From: Nageia nagi
Taxonomy: Eukaryota > Pinophyta
Direction: 5' to 3'
Assembly: GCA_050084985.1 (NCBI GenBank)
Contig: JBITNC010000001.1
Coordinates: 146,506,001 to 146,570,000 of the forward strand
DNA length: 64,000 nt
Part shown: piece by piece, positions 47,694-60,817 of the stretch
Layout of the letters: each line of letters starts with the position of its first letter
Position numbering within the stretch: the stretch's first letter is position 1
Notes under the pieces: generated by a model
What the model saw: only the letters and a program-made list of their open reading frames with translations
Told to the model about the DNA's origin: nothing
The model's database searches: none
Translations under genes and position numbers: made by a program

Positions 47694-50600
47694 CATAGGT
47701 GTATTAATATGTGCATATTGTATCTCTAAAATGCATATAACTTTTTATCAACATTATCTAAGTGAATTTAAACCTTTAGCTAAATTTTCAACTTTCATGT
47801 TCTTAAGCAATGCTAACCATGAAATTAAAAGGATTCAATTAGTTATCATCCAATAATTTACTATTTTCCTTGCAAAAATAATTCTTTTGAATAAATCAAA
47901 ACATGTTTTGACAAAGACAGAAGTTATAAACTTGAGTTTTAGCATATATTTTCACTTCCAAGAGACACATCAAAAATAAACCTCATGTATTCTCCTAGTT
48001 CAAGAATCTTTGACCTAATTCTATGTAGGGTTTTAACATAATTTCATAGTTAGAAAATAAGTTTAACATTGATGTTTCAATGATACACATGTTTATAAAT
48101 AAAAATTTGATTCAAAACTTATGCAAATTAATCTCTCATATAATATTTGAAAAGAAGAATAATATTTCCTTCCAAAGAAACAGTCAAATTCCTTAAGTCA
48201 TAACATACATTTTTCCACCCACACAATGTTTATCAAGGAAAATTTATTATCACAAGAAAATAGCTTTTCCCAACTTTAAATTTCAAAACATTTTTATACT
48301 TGCTTTAACTAAGGTTTTCAATCTTCTCATTGAATAGCATTACCTTAGATTAAAAATATTCCATTTTGAAATAGTTTACCAAACTAATGGTCCAAAGTGT
48401 TATCGCATGAACACTTTCAAAAGTTGAAATTTTCATGGACTACCATTTTTTACTATCATCATACGAGATGGGTAGTAAATTTTTTACTTATGTAAATCCA
48501 ATTTAAATAGAAAATGAATTAATTCTTTATCCTATAGTCATTGAATTCTGAATGCAACCTTAGTGATCTTGATGATATCTTTAGTGATGACCATCCATAA
48601 ACTCTACATCTAATCCTTGTGATTCTCAATCATGGATCCTAGATACAAATGCTTTTAAATCAACATTTATCCTACATTCGATCCTTTTGATTCATAATAA
48701 TTGATCCTAAATGAAAATGCTTTTAAATCAACATTTAATCCTCTAATTATAAACCTAGCAGGTATAGATATTCCTCTCATGAATAATTTCCCATTTTATG
48801 TGTAGTCCAGTGAGATCCTTTATACTTAATCTTTGTTTTGATAACATCTAGTAGTTTCTTGTCATATGGAAACCAACATTATCATATCATACACCATATA
48901 GGTAGCCATGATCATTTTTGTATATCCAATTTTGAAAATAATCCAAAAAGATAATAGTAAAATGCTTTTACAAAAGTACAAGCATCAACAAAAATACTAG
49001 TTCAAATTTACATACCTAAATCTAACTTGTAAGTGTAAATACACTAATTTTGTTTAAACATTCACAACAAAATTAACTACTTATCAATAATATACTTCAT
49101 CTTTTATCCATGAGGTTTCATGAAATATTGTTACAACTATATGCTGACAACATCTAAATGTTTCCTCTAATAAACAATTGCCATAAGTCACGATTTACAT
49201 CTAATATTTTATAAAAATTGTGAACATTCATTGTAACCTCTTTTGCTAAAGCAATCATAGGATACAAAGTTATTTTAATAGAAATGTTGATATCAATTGT
49301 TAGTTCATCACAAATATTCAACATTTTAGAAGTACTCAAAGTTAGATTCCTAAATTCAATCTCTTAGTGTTATTCAACCTCTCAACTTTTCCCATTCATT
49401 TCAATAAATAAAATTAATAAGAGTTCAACATATCAAGAATGTACCATCCTTATATTCCTAAAAATTATAACACTATCTTTGGCATAGCACTATTTCTTTA
49501 AAGACATCAGATCTAAAGTATCTATATTCTCAACGTCAAACATGGCTATCAACATATAAGTATGTATTAAATTATTTCACAATAATCCATTCATCCTATC
49601 TAGGAAAGGATAACCATAAAGTTAGCATATATTCAAAATATGGATAAATAATATTGAGAAAAGTAATTGTAAATATCACTTCACATGTAAAATTTGTCAA
49701 AGCAAGAAATGAAAATAAATATTTTACAATCAATCTTCTCTTCACAATGTTCATACCTATATGCATCATCAAGCATACCTAAACCTATCACATACTTACA
49801 AAAGGTAGTTAGCCCAATAGTTCCAAGAATTTTAACTTGAGCTTTGATAAGTTTCATTTGTACCACTAAAGTTTAGTCAAATATTAGGTGATAAGGTTCA
49901 TTTGCCTTTGATTTATTTCTCATAAAGCATTAATTAACCATGCATTCATATTGATTGAAACCAAACAATAATTTATTTTACTCATACATATCCATTAATC
50001 ATGATGATCATACAACTTTTAAAAATAATTGAAGCAAAATAATCCAATCATCAAGGCATTCCCATAACCAAAAGTTTGATCTAAGCTCAGGAAAAATCCT
50101 AGACATTTCTACTCTAGGTAAACCCTTGGTAGCTATACTAACTAATAATAATTTATTATTAACCATAAAAAATATTACAAATATTATCTTCAACCATGTA
50201 CATACTTCCTCAATCATTAGTTACAACTAAATCAAGATCTTCATGATCTTATCCATGTGCCATTTAACCAAATAGTTGATTTTGTACAATATGTGACATC
50301 ATACATCACAAAGATTTCAAGGCAATTTTCAACAAAGAATAAAATACCATATATAGTTACCCAATCACATAAATCAAAGCAATGAAATATAACCAATACA
50401 AGGTTTCATCAATCCATTACAAGTGCAACATCAAATACTAAGGATCCAACACAAAATGATCCACCATGCACCAAAAGATCATCATTCATATATAGACCCT
50501 ATAACTAGTCAAAGTATAAGCATCAAGCTAATACCATGAATTTGACTATGTTAACATTAGATGCATCTCAATTTACTTTATTATCTTTATAGGTCATAAT

Positions 50601-52605
50601 AATAACCAACATTAAATAACTTGTGCCAACACAATCATGGCATTAATCCTAGGTTATACCATATTGAGATACTTTACTGAAAGAACCCTCAATTCAAGAT
50701 CATATCAATATCCTATTTAATACTCAAAAAATATATTTATGATACAATAATCACAAATACAAATTGTTAGAAATAAAATACATGTAAGTAGACAATGATG
50801 TAAAAAACCAAAACTCATATTAGTACACAAAGTGCATCACTATAACATAAGAAGCACTTAAACAAGTCTACTATGCATTACATATCCATAAATATTTGTA
50901 TACGATCCAATATGGAAGTATGCCATAACATATATCAGCCATAGATATCATGATAGTATCACAAATGAAAAAACATAAATAGTATGCAAGTCTTTATCAA
51001 GATATTAAATTTTAAAAGTTTATACTGTATACTATTATAAAATAGGCACATATGTTAAAAATAAGAAACTTAATAAGTCCAAATAAGCCAATATGTATGA
51101 TATTATGAATGTATTTCAACCATTAATAATAAGTTCCTCAATAATAATTGCATCTTGTTTTCCTATGTTATTTTCATATTATTTAGTAACACTAACTACT
51201 TTCTTCACCCATATAAATGCATATATGTATCCACATTATCCCTAAATACAATAATAATATCAAGTTACTATTTCAACTAATAAAAAGGGTTAATGCTCTC
51301 TTTTACAATCGTCCTATGGTCTATTTTTATAGATCAGATTTAAGAAAATATTCAAACTCTAATTTGAAATATCTTTACATTTTGAATGGTATCTAAAACA
51401 TACTTTCAAATGATACAATACTTCTAGAAAGTAAAGATATGCATCAAAAGCTATAATCAATGAAATATGTCAACTTGCCTCTTTTTGATAGTTTTGAAAA
51501 GACTAAAAATAAGCAAATACTAAAAAGGATTTTTGTGATTCCTATATTAAGAATTAAACAACTCCAATTTAGATAATTTATATATCATTGGAAGGAGAAA
51601 TGATAGGTCTTTCCAATGGTGAAAAGTACATAAACAACCAATTAGTGACACAAAAACTATAGCCTTGTAAAATGCATAGTTTAATCTCTTTGATAAGGAA
51701 TTAGCTACACACAAAACCACTACACCTTTTACAAAATATATGGGGTATTATAATATTTTTGGTGGCTAACCATCATCATTAATATAAATATTCCTTATTA
51801 AAAAAACTAAGTTTTCTCTTAATAATACACCAAAACCCCCTTTTTTTCAAGTAATTACAATACCAAAGGTCAAGAATTGTAACAAATGATATAAATACAT
51901 TACTACAAGCCTAAGTATAAACTTTTGTAGTAATTTCAAACACATTGCAATAACACTAAACTACTATTTTTGGATATCAATAGCTTTCATTATACTTCAT
52001 GAAATTCAATGTTATTTATATTGTTGGAAATTTTATTCAAACATCCTCAGAAGAATGTAAAGTTTGAATATTTTTATTAAGTATAAGTCATTCATTTAGA
52101 GTTTACAAAATTCATCTTCAAAATTGCTGAAAACTTCTATCAAATATAATTGTTAAAATACAATGAATTTTCACATTCTATAATATGTTTTTGATACCCA
52201 TTAAATCAAATAAATAACCCATAAAATTTGAATAAATTTTGGATGCTTTTTCAAATTAGGATTAGCATTGAACAATATATTATCATACCAAAATAAAACC
52301 CTCTTCTCCTCAAATCTTTTCAATCATGAACAAGGACACCCAAAAATCTATCTTTAAATAATAATTTCTAAAATGAAATAGAAGTTTGAAATACATGCAA
52401 CATAGTCTAATTTGGGTTTTCCAAGTGTAAAATCCATGCTAAATCTAGTGACATTCTTCTTTCTACTTGGGTGCATTCTCTCCACTTGTATTTTCCTTCT
52501 TTCTACTACAACATGAAAAATGGAGGATGCAAGATGAAGTATGTTCATCCTTTTAACCTCTCCTCCATATAAAATATATCTCCCCTATTTCCTCCTATAA
52601 CTCAT
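47694..52605. other. Large AT-rich segment, nothing recognised
   Basis: 4.9 kb with no partner elsewhere in the window, no recognisable protein on either strand and no element ends found. The only local structure is a short duplication at about 48,620-48,735 in which ATGCTTTTAAATCAACATTT occurs twice, about 68 bp apart. Open frames here are short and unlike known families. Confidence 0.5.
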
Positions 52606-52611
52606 CTAATT

Positions 52612-53722
52612 ATTTATGGACCCTGAGGGGTACACATTTCGAGTGGGGCAAAAAAGTGGGTGAGCATTGGGTATTAGATGTTGATCTATCCCACTCTACT
52701 GCATCTGATGAGCCTAGTTTGTGTCTCAAATCCTCCACTTCCTTGTACATTATAGTTATGTTACAGAACCTTACATATAAGACCTTCAAAAATTATAAGG
52801 ACCTTGCTTTTCCATTCAATACATGAGCTAGAATCTAGGGCTATTGCAATCCAAAACCTAACAAAATTATTATGTACACCCACTACATAGATACGTCATT
52901 TATATCTATCCTCAATTGCTATTCAAAGTGATTCTATTCAATCTAATAATATTTAAAGTTTTGATTGAAAGTTTTTATACTTTAAATTTTGAGAAACTTA
53001 AATCTTCAGGAATTAAGTAGTTATAAATTACACAAAAACATATAGCCTAATAATATACTAAGTATCATTACCAATAAACATGAAAGTACTTTGATATAAT
53101 TTGCTTTCATATTCAAAGATACCCATGGGTTTCTTGACTAATGATGCTCTAGATACATATAATAAATATGTAATGTAGTTCTCCTTCATGTTTTACTACC
53201 AGCTTAACAACTTTATTATGAAATAAACATTTACAATGTTAGAAATATTCTAGTAGGCATAAGTTGTAGAACATATGAAGGCAATGAATAAGTGGCATCA
53301 ACAGTGCTTGAGTTCATAGATGCAAACTAAGGGTATCATAAATAGAATGAGAAGCGCATGCCCATGTATAAAAATATATGTTTAGGAGAGAATTAATAAC
53401 TTATCCAAAGTGAAGGTTGCATCTTATGAAACAACCATGGTTGTCTCATGACAAGGAACACACACTCCATTTCATGTAGAATTGTAACCCTTTATTCAAG
53501 AGGTCACCATGGGATGTTCTCTTATTCCTCCCCTCAATTAAAGTTTTCTCCTATTTCAATCACCTTCTTTTTTAATCCAATCTACAAGCTTCACTTTCCT
53601 AGTAGCTTTGTGCTCATAGATCACACAAACATAGAAAGCCAAAAAAGAAAGAAAGTGCTTAGTTAGAAATAATGAATTAGAAGGCATATTCATAACTGAG
53701 AAACCCTTCATTGTATCATTCA
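52612..53722 (+). repeat. R1 repeat, copy 4, left piece
   Basis: Aligns with R1 copy 2 from 34,384 and, from 53,177, almost perfectly with 36,610-37,155. It is interrupted at 53,723 by the Copia element and continues at 58,813. Confidence 0.85.
53718..53722. other. Target-site duplication, left
   Basis: ATTCA directly before the left LTR; the right copy after 58,812 is ATTCG. The undisturbed R1 copies (near 35,446 and 37,155) have no insertion here. The G-to-A difference sits in a CG dinucleotide, consistent with deamination of a methylated C on the other strand. Confidence 0.85.
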
Positions 53723-54257
53723 TGTTAGAAAATGGAGACTACAACCAGCTAGAAAATAGAGAGCAGTTTCTTTCTTGTTTAACACCAAATTTTAGTTGAC
53801 AAGAAGCCATGACACCTGGTTATCAGTTATAGAAGGGTTGGGGGTTACCTAACGACCTTCCTGATCCAAATTGGGTTTAAGTTGGGCTAGTTTGTACCTA
53901 TAAATAAGAGGCTTGAGTTGAGGCATGTAGTATTGTAGTTTTGACAGCAATTGTGATTGTTGAGAGAGAGATTGTAGTGAGGTTTTTTGTTGTAACTCCA
54001 AAGTGAAGATTGTACCAAGGTTATGCTGCTGGTTTGTTGCTTGGAGGACTTTGAATAATGATATGCAAAAGGGTTGAAAGCTTCTCCGTGGATGTAGCCT
54101 ACATTGGGTGAACCACATTATCTCTTGTGTCTCTCTTTGTGTGATTGATATTCATGGTTATTTGAATTTAGTAGTATGCTTTGAATGTTGTTTCTTTTGC
54201 TAAGGAGTAAGAGAATTATTGATGCTCTTGCTTATATAAACTTATTAAATCCTAACA
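53723..54257 (+). repeat. Left LTR of the nested Copia element
   Basis: 535 bp, from TGTTAGAAAATGG to CCTAACA, so the ends form the short inverted repeat TGTTAG/CTAACA. It contains a TATA box (53,899-53,906). Confidence 0.96.
53899..53906 (+). promoter_or_regulatory. TATA box of the left LTR
   Basis: TATAAATA, the only good TATA match in the LTR and conserved in the right LTR (58,442-58,449). It would place the R-region start some 25-35 bp downstream, near the GAGGCTTGAG stretch; the start site itself is inferred. Confidence 0.7.
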
Positions 54258-54259
54258 AG

Positions 54260-54271
54260 TGGTATCAAAGC
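54260..54271 (+). other. Primer-binding site
   Basis: TGGTATCAAAGC two bases after the left LTR; one mismatch to the complement of the plant initiator tRNA(Met) 3' end (TGGTATCAGAGC). This is the normal primer for plant Copia elements. Confidence 0.93.
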
Positions 54272-54335
54272 ATGTTGTTTTGTTGGGATTTTGTTGGTGA
54301 ATCTTGTGTGTAGATTGGAAACCAAGAAGAGCATT

Positions 54336-57300
54336 GTGGCAGAAGAAGGGAGGTTGAAGGTGGAAAGATTTAATGGGCAAGGATTTCAATTTTGGAAAAT
54401 GCAAATGGAAGACTACCTCTACCAAAAGGATCTCTATATACCTCTAGAAGATAAGAGTAAGAAACCTACTACTATGAGTGATGGAGAATGGAACTTGTTC
54501 GATATAAAGGCTTTGGGAGCTGTAAGAATTTGTTTAAGTTCTAGTGTAGCTTTCAATATTTCCAATGAAACAACCACTAAAGGTGTAATGGATAAACTTG
54601 CTAAAATGTATGAAAAACCATCTGCCTCAAACAAAGTATACTTAATGAAGAAATTGTTTAACATGAAGATGAATGAAGGTAGTTCAGTTCAAGACCATGT
54701 TAATGAATTTAACACAGTCACAAATCAATTAACTTCAGTAAAAATAGAATTTGAAGATGAAGTAAGAGCTTTGTTAATTCTATGTTCACTTCTGAATAGT
54801 TGGAATAGCTTTGTTATGGCTATTAGTAATTCTTCTTCTAATGCAAAATTGGTCTTTGATGAAGTTGTTGGAATAATTCTTAGTGAGGACATGAGGAGAA
54901 AGTCCATGGGAGAATGTTCCAATGATACTCTCACAGTAGAGATAAGAGGAAGATCAAAGGAAAGAAGGAGAAGCAAGTCAAGTAGCAAATCACAAGGAAG
55001 GTCAAAATCAAAAGGTAAAACTAAATTGGAATGTTGGCATTGTTGTAAAAAGGGTCACATTAAAAGGGATTGTTGGAATATGAATGGAAATGAAAGTAGT
55101 AATAATAATGAAAGCACAAGTAACCAAGAGGCAAATATTGTTGGTGAATTAATTCAATATGCTTTAATCATGTATCATGAAATGAATGGTGATTATTGGG
55201 TTCTTGATTCAGGTGCTTCATATCATGCTACTCCAAATAAGAACTATTTTTCAAATTACACACATGGTGACTTTGGTCAAGTATTATTAGGTAATGAACA
55301 CCCATGCAAGATTGTTCGTATTGGAAATATAACAATGAAATTACCTAATGGAACACAATGGACTCTTAATGAAGCTACACACATTATGGATCTTAAAAGA
55401 AATCTTATATCAACAAGTAAATTGGATAAGGAGGGCTATGTGATGACATTCAGGGATGCTAGTTGGAAAGTAACTAAAGGTTCAATGGTATTTGCAAAGG
55501 GAAATTTGGTGGGGTCTCTTTATTTGATCACAAATGTCTTTGATTATTCATTGAATCTTGTTTCAATAGGCAATGATACATCACTATGGCATAATAGAAT
55601 TGGACATATGAGTGAAAAAGGTATGAAAATGTTACACTCTAATGGTTCAATCCCTAATCTAAAATAAGTTGATTTAGGATTTTGTGAAGATTGTGTGTAT
55701 GGAAAACAAAAAAGGGTTAATTTTCTTAAAGTTGGCAAAGAAAAGAAGAGTCACAAATTAGAGATTGTTCATACAGATGTGTGGGGTCCTGCATAGGTTT
55801 GCTCACTTGGAGGCTCATCTTATTTTGTCACTTTTATTGATGATTGTACTAGAAAGACATGGGTATACTGTATTAAAAAGAAATCTGATGTGTTTGAAAC
55901 ACTTAAGAGGTGGAAGGCATTGGTTGAGAATGAAACTAATTCTAAGTTGAAATGTCTTAAGTCCAATAATGGTGGGGAATTTTGCAATAATGAGTTTGAG
56001 TCATTTTGTTTACATAATGGCATTAGAAGGATTAAGGTGGTCCCTAGAACTCCATAGGAAAATGGGGTTGCAGAAAGAATGAATAGGACTATCTTAGAAA
56101 GGGCTAGAAGTATGAGGATACATGCTGGGTTTCCTTTGAATCTTTGGGCTGATGCTATTGACACTGCTGTTTACTTGATTAACAGGGGTCCATTTATGGC
56201 TTTAGATGGAGGTATTCCAAAGGAGATGTGGATAGGAAAAAAGGTGAATTACTCATTCTTGAGAGTCTTTGGTTGTGAGGCTTTTGCACATGCTGATAAA
56301 GAGGATAGAAACAAACTTGATGCAAAATCACAAAAATGCTATCTTGTTGGATATGGTGTTAATGATTTGGGATATAGGTTATGGGATGTTGATAACCATA
56401 AAATCATTAGAAGTAGAGATGTTGTATTCAATGAGAAAAGCATGTATAAAGATAGATTGCAAAAGGTTAAGGAACCTAAGTTTGTATCTCTAGAAGATGT
56501 TGATCAATATAAGGATCCTGTTAATAATAATGATCAAGCACCTCCACCACAAACACCTCAAACTTTGTCACTAAGAAGATCCTCAAGGATTAGTAAACCT
56601 CTTGAATGATACTCTCCCGCTCTTTATCATATTCTTTATACTGATGGTGGTGAACTTGAATGTTTTGATGAAGCTATGTAGGGTGATACACAGATTAAGT
56701 GGGAGCATGCTATGAAGGAGGAGATGGACTCCTTACTTAAGAATTAGACTTGGAGTTTGGTTGAGCTTCCAGAGGGTAAGAAGGCACTTACTAACAAATG
56801 GGTGTATAGGATAAAGGAGGAGGTAGACGGGTGATAAAGGTACAAAGCAAGACTTGTAGTAAAAGGTTTTGAACAGAAAAAAGGTATCGATTATGATGAG
56901 ATTTTTTCTCCAGTTGTTAAAATGACCTCGATTAGAGCAATATTGAGTCTTGTTGCTACTAAAAATTTGTTTCTTGAACAATTGGATGTAAAGACAACTT
57001 TTCTTCATGGGGATTTGGAGGAGGATATTTATATGCATCAACCCAAGGGTTTTGAGGTCAAAGGTAAAGAAGGGTATGTATGTAAATTGGAAAAAAGCTT
57101 GTACGGTTTGAAGCAAGCACCTAGGCAATGGTATCATAAGTTTGACACTTTCATGATAACAAATGAATTTGTAAGATGTTAATCTGATCATTGTGTATAT
57201 GTAAAGAAGACAAAAAATGGCAACTATGTAATCTCTCTTTTATATCTTGATGATATGTTGGTAGCAGGATCTAGTATGCAGGATATTGTTGATCTTAAGA

Positions 57301-58205
57301 AAAAGTTGGCTAATATTTTTGAAATGAAAGATTTGGGTGAAGCTAAACAAATCCCTGGAATGAAAATAACAAGAGATAAACAAAACCACTTGCTTAGACT
57401 AAGTCAAGAAGATTATATTGATAAGGTTCTTAAAAGGTTCAATATGAAAGATGCAAAATCTGTAACTACACCATTGGCAAAGCATTTTAAACTCACCAAA
57501 CATTTATGTTCTAAGATAGATAAGGAAAAGGAGTACATGACTAAGGTTCCTTATGCTTCAGTAGTTGGAAGTTTAATGTATGTAATGGTGTGCACTAGAC
57601 TAGATATAGCACAAGCAGTGGGAGTGGTTAGTAGATTCATGAACAATCCAGGAAAAGGGCATTGGGAAGTAGTTAAATGGATCCTTAGGTATTTAAAGGG
57701 TACTTCTCATTACTCTTTATGTTTTGGTGGATCTAACTCTTGTTTGCAAGTTTATGTTGACTCTGACATGGCAGGTGATATAGATGGTGGGAGAAGCACT
57801 ATAGGATATGTGTTTACCATTGGAGGTACAGCGGTTAGTTGGATTTCAAAGCTTCAATAGGTTGTGGCTCTCTCCACTACTGAGGCAGAGTATGTTGCGA
57901 TCACGGAGGTGAGTAAAGAATTGATTTGGTTGAAGAGATTGATGGAGGAATTGGGAAAGGTGTAGGAGGATGCGAAGCTATGGAGTGATAGCCAGAGTGC
58001 TATTCATCTTACAAAGAACTCAGCCTACCATTCGAGAACCAAGCATATCAAATTGAGGTACCACTTCATCAGGACAGCGTTGGAGGATGGTTCAATCAAT
58101 TTGGGGAAGATTCACACGTCTCAAAATCCTATGGACATGTTCACTAAAGTTATTACAAAGGAAAAGTTGGGCTCTTGCTCAACTTGGATTGGTCTTAAGG
58201 AGTAA
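54336..58205 (+). pseudogene. gag-pol polyprotein of the nested Copia element, 11 stops
   Basis: One frame can be followed for 3.87 kb from GAG to the terminal TAA (58,203). The likely start now reads GTG at 54,336, in the position where such proteins begin. Domains: UBN2-type gag (54,369-54,900); Arg/Ser-rich linker; intact CCHC knuckle CWHCCKKGHIKRDC (55,032-55,073); protease LDSGASYHAT with DSG at 55,206; integrase zinc region with His at 55,590 and 55,605 and Cys at 55,683 and 55,692; integrase core with Asp at 55,776, Asn (GGEF block) at 55,965 where the second catalytic Asp should be, and Glu at 56,073; RT with LDVKTTFLHG (56,982) and YLDD (57,243-57,254); RNase H with Asp at 57,759, TEAEY (57,879) and Asp at 57,987. 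In-frame stops at 55,665, 55,794, 56,055, 56,607, 56,679, 56,745, 56,832, 56,835, 57,180, 57,858 and 57,963. The pair at 56,832/56,835 looks like a one-base gain and one-base loss that cancel. Confidence 0.95.
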
Positions 58206-58254
58206 ATACCAAGATGAGAAACTTTTGACCCTTGTTGTAGAGGAAGAAGTCTCC

Positions 58255-58264
58255 AAGTGGGAGA
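58255..58264 (+). other. Polypurine tract
   Basis: AAGTGGGAGA just before the right LTR, the usual plus-strand primer site of plant Copia elements. Confidence 0.88.
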
Positions 58265-58265
58265 T

Positions 58266-58812
58266 TGTTAGAAAATGGAGACTATAACTGGCTAGAAAAT
58301 AGAGAGCAGTTTCTTTCTCATTTAACACCAAATTTTAGTTGCCAAGAAGCCATGACACCTGGTTATCAGTTATAGAATGGTTAGGGGTTACCTAATGACC
58401 TTCCTAATCCAACTTGGGTTTAAGTTGGGTTAGTTTGTACATATAAATAAGAGGCTTGAGTTGAGGCATGTAGTATTGTAGTTTTGACAGCAATTGTGAA
58501 GCAGATTGTGATTGTTGAGAGAGAGATTGTAGTGAGGTTTTTTGTTGTAACTCCAAAGTGAATATTGTAGCAAGGTTATGCTACTGGTTTGTTGCTTGGA
58601 GGAATTTGAAGAATGATATGCAAAAGGATTGAAAGCTTCTCCATGGATGTAGCCTACATTGGGTGAACCATGTTATCTCTTGTGTCTCTCTTTGTGTGAT
58701 TGATGTTCATGGTTATTTGATTTCAGTAGTATGCTTTGAATGTTGTTTCTTTTGCTAAGGAGTAAGAGAATTATTGATCCTCTTGCTTATATAAACTTAT
58801 TAAATCCTAACA
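58266..58812 (+). repeat. Right LTR of the nested Copia element
   Basis: 547 bp; longer than the left LTR by a 12-bp near-repeat (around 58,498-58,510, the GCAGATTGTGA stretch). TATA box at 58,442-58,449. Ends CTAACA and is followed by ATTCG. Confidence 0.96.
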
Positions 58813-60815
58813 ATTCGATACATAATGGAAAAATTTGGCAAAACCACTCATCTCCTCTAATCACCAATGGATGGATTTCATTCGATCTACAATGGATAGA
58901 CTTCCAAAATAATTTATCTCCTCTGATTGCCAATGTATGGATTTTTGTGGTCTCTAAAGGATAGAATTATCAAAATATTTACATATTCACCATTCTCCAA
59001 TAGCTATAAATATGCTCATTCCTTTCCATGGAATATTCCTTGGATGTGTGTAATTCAAAAAATAGTTAAGATACATCCACCCATTGTCAAAATTTTGATA
59101 GTCTCCATTCTCCAAAGGCTATAAATATTCTCCTTCCTTTCCACATAATCTTCTGTGGATGTTGGGAATACAAAAAATTGTTGAGATACATACACCCATT
59201 TAGAGGCCAAATACTAATGCGGGCACCTTACATAATGTGTTTGGTACATTTCTCATCTAGTGTTTTCATATACGAAACCTTCTTTAATTATATTTATGTA
59301 ATAAACTTTTTTCAAATTTGTTTATTACAAGGTTCTAATTACATTAAGACATCATATAGTGGTAGATAAAGTAGTTGAAGAAAGTCCCTTAATATATGTC
59401 AACTACATTTCAAAAAATATTAGTCAATTAATCACATAAATTTATTTAAATATTAACAAATTCAAAAAAATATTAAATGTAATTTTGCAAGCTATATTGA
59501 ACTTCATTTTCATGAAAAGAAGGATTACCACCTTGATATTGAACCGGGATTGATTAGCAATATCAAAGATACGAAACATGACCTTGATAATTGGGATGTG
59601 AGATTATTTACTTGTTGTTTGTTTTTCTTATTCTCTATAGGAGTATAATTCTTGAATTACTTTACTACCATTATTAGTTTGTAAATTGAAAATCTTGTTT
59701 AGGCTTGTATAACCTCAATGTGTATAAAACATCCATCTAAATAAAAATTCAATTTATCTAAAATATCAAGATACATGTCAATCTCAAGTTTTCATTAGGT
59801 ATTGTTGAATAGGTAGTTTTTGTAAATTTAGATTTTATATTTTATTATACAATTATTAATTCTTTACTAAAGGTATGTAATAGTATTGATTTATTGATTA
59901 CTAATTAAAATAGAATTTCTTGGTATATAGTTCAAATTATATATTTTCAATAGTAAAAATAGAATAGAATAAATAGAATTTGTATTATTATCAGCAGTGA
60001 TAAAAAAATATCACTAGGACTATAAAGTAAGACATATACAAAGCAATGAGAGTGCCTAATGCAACTTGAGAAAATAAAATAAGAAAAAAAAATAGTATAA
60101 TTTGATATACAAGATCTATGGATGAAGCTCATAAGATATAAAAGTTGCATTTTAATAAATGATAATCTTTGTAAAAATTTTAAAATCATAAATGAAAATT
60201 ACTATCAACTTTAAAATCATTGGTATGATTTTTTAGATTCTAAATATTAGAAGATTGCATCTCCATACTAAGGATAATAGAGTTCAAGATTCAAAATTAC
60301 ATATAGATATCTTTTAATATATTTACTAATCAATTTTTCTATAATAATTTAATTTCAACTTAATTTTTTCAAATATTAAGATCCTTCGATTTGATGGATA
60401 GGCTAGTTAGAGATGGGTATTTAAAATTCTCAAGAATGAGAGACCCAACTTCAAATCTCCCCATTTCTGATTTGATGGTAGGTGCACATGATGTGGATAG
60501 ATACCCCTATGATGGCTCAAAGCTTAAGATAAATATTTACCTATATTAGGGTAGAAAAATTTTATCCCTTAAGGAGGGTTTATCCATAAAAAAATAAAAA
60601 AAGATCCTTGTGCATTCATAAATAATTAGATTGTTAAACTTGAAAATGATAATTTAAAGATAAAAAGTTCTAACATTTTAAAAATGATTTATTTATAGAA
60701 TCTAAAATTACAATAAATAATTACTCTAAAAAATTAATACAGTATTCAACTTCATTTCTCATTATTTTTTAATTTTGATTTTCCTCCCATATTTAAACAT
60801 TTTAATTATAAAAAT
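58813..60815 (+). repeat. R1 repeat, copy 4, right piece
   Basis: Continues the interrupted R1 with the dual TATA cassette at 58,970-59,230 and aligns with 37,155-39,210. From about 59,250 it is distinctly less similar to the 37.6-38.3 kb region than before that point. Confidence 0.83.
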
Positions 60816-60817
60816 AG

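Larger units (their letters stand above)
53723..58812 (+). mobile_element. Copia LTR retrotransposon nested in R1, structurally complete
   Basis: 5,090 bp: left LTR 53,723-54,257, primer-binding site 54,260-54,271, one gag-pol frame ending at 58,205, polypurine tract 58,255-58,264, right LTR 58,266-58,812, and a 5-bp target duplication (ATTCA/ATTCG). Domain order gag, protease, integrase, RT, RNase H places it in Ty1/Copia. The LTRs differ by about 26 substitutions in 535 aligned bases (about 5%) plus one 12-bp indel. It is thus younger than Copia A/B but inactive: the start codon is lost and 11 in-frame stops are present. No envelope-like ORF follows RNase H. Confidence 0.96.

Noticed and set aside
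54434-55738. Minus-strand open frames inside the nested Copia element
   Set aside because: Antisense shadows of the long gag-pol frame.
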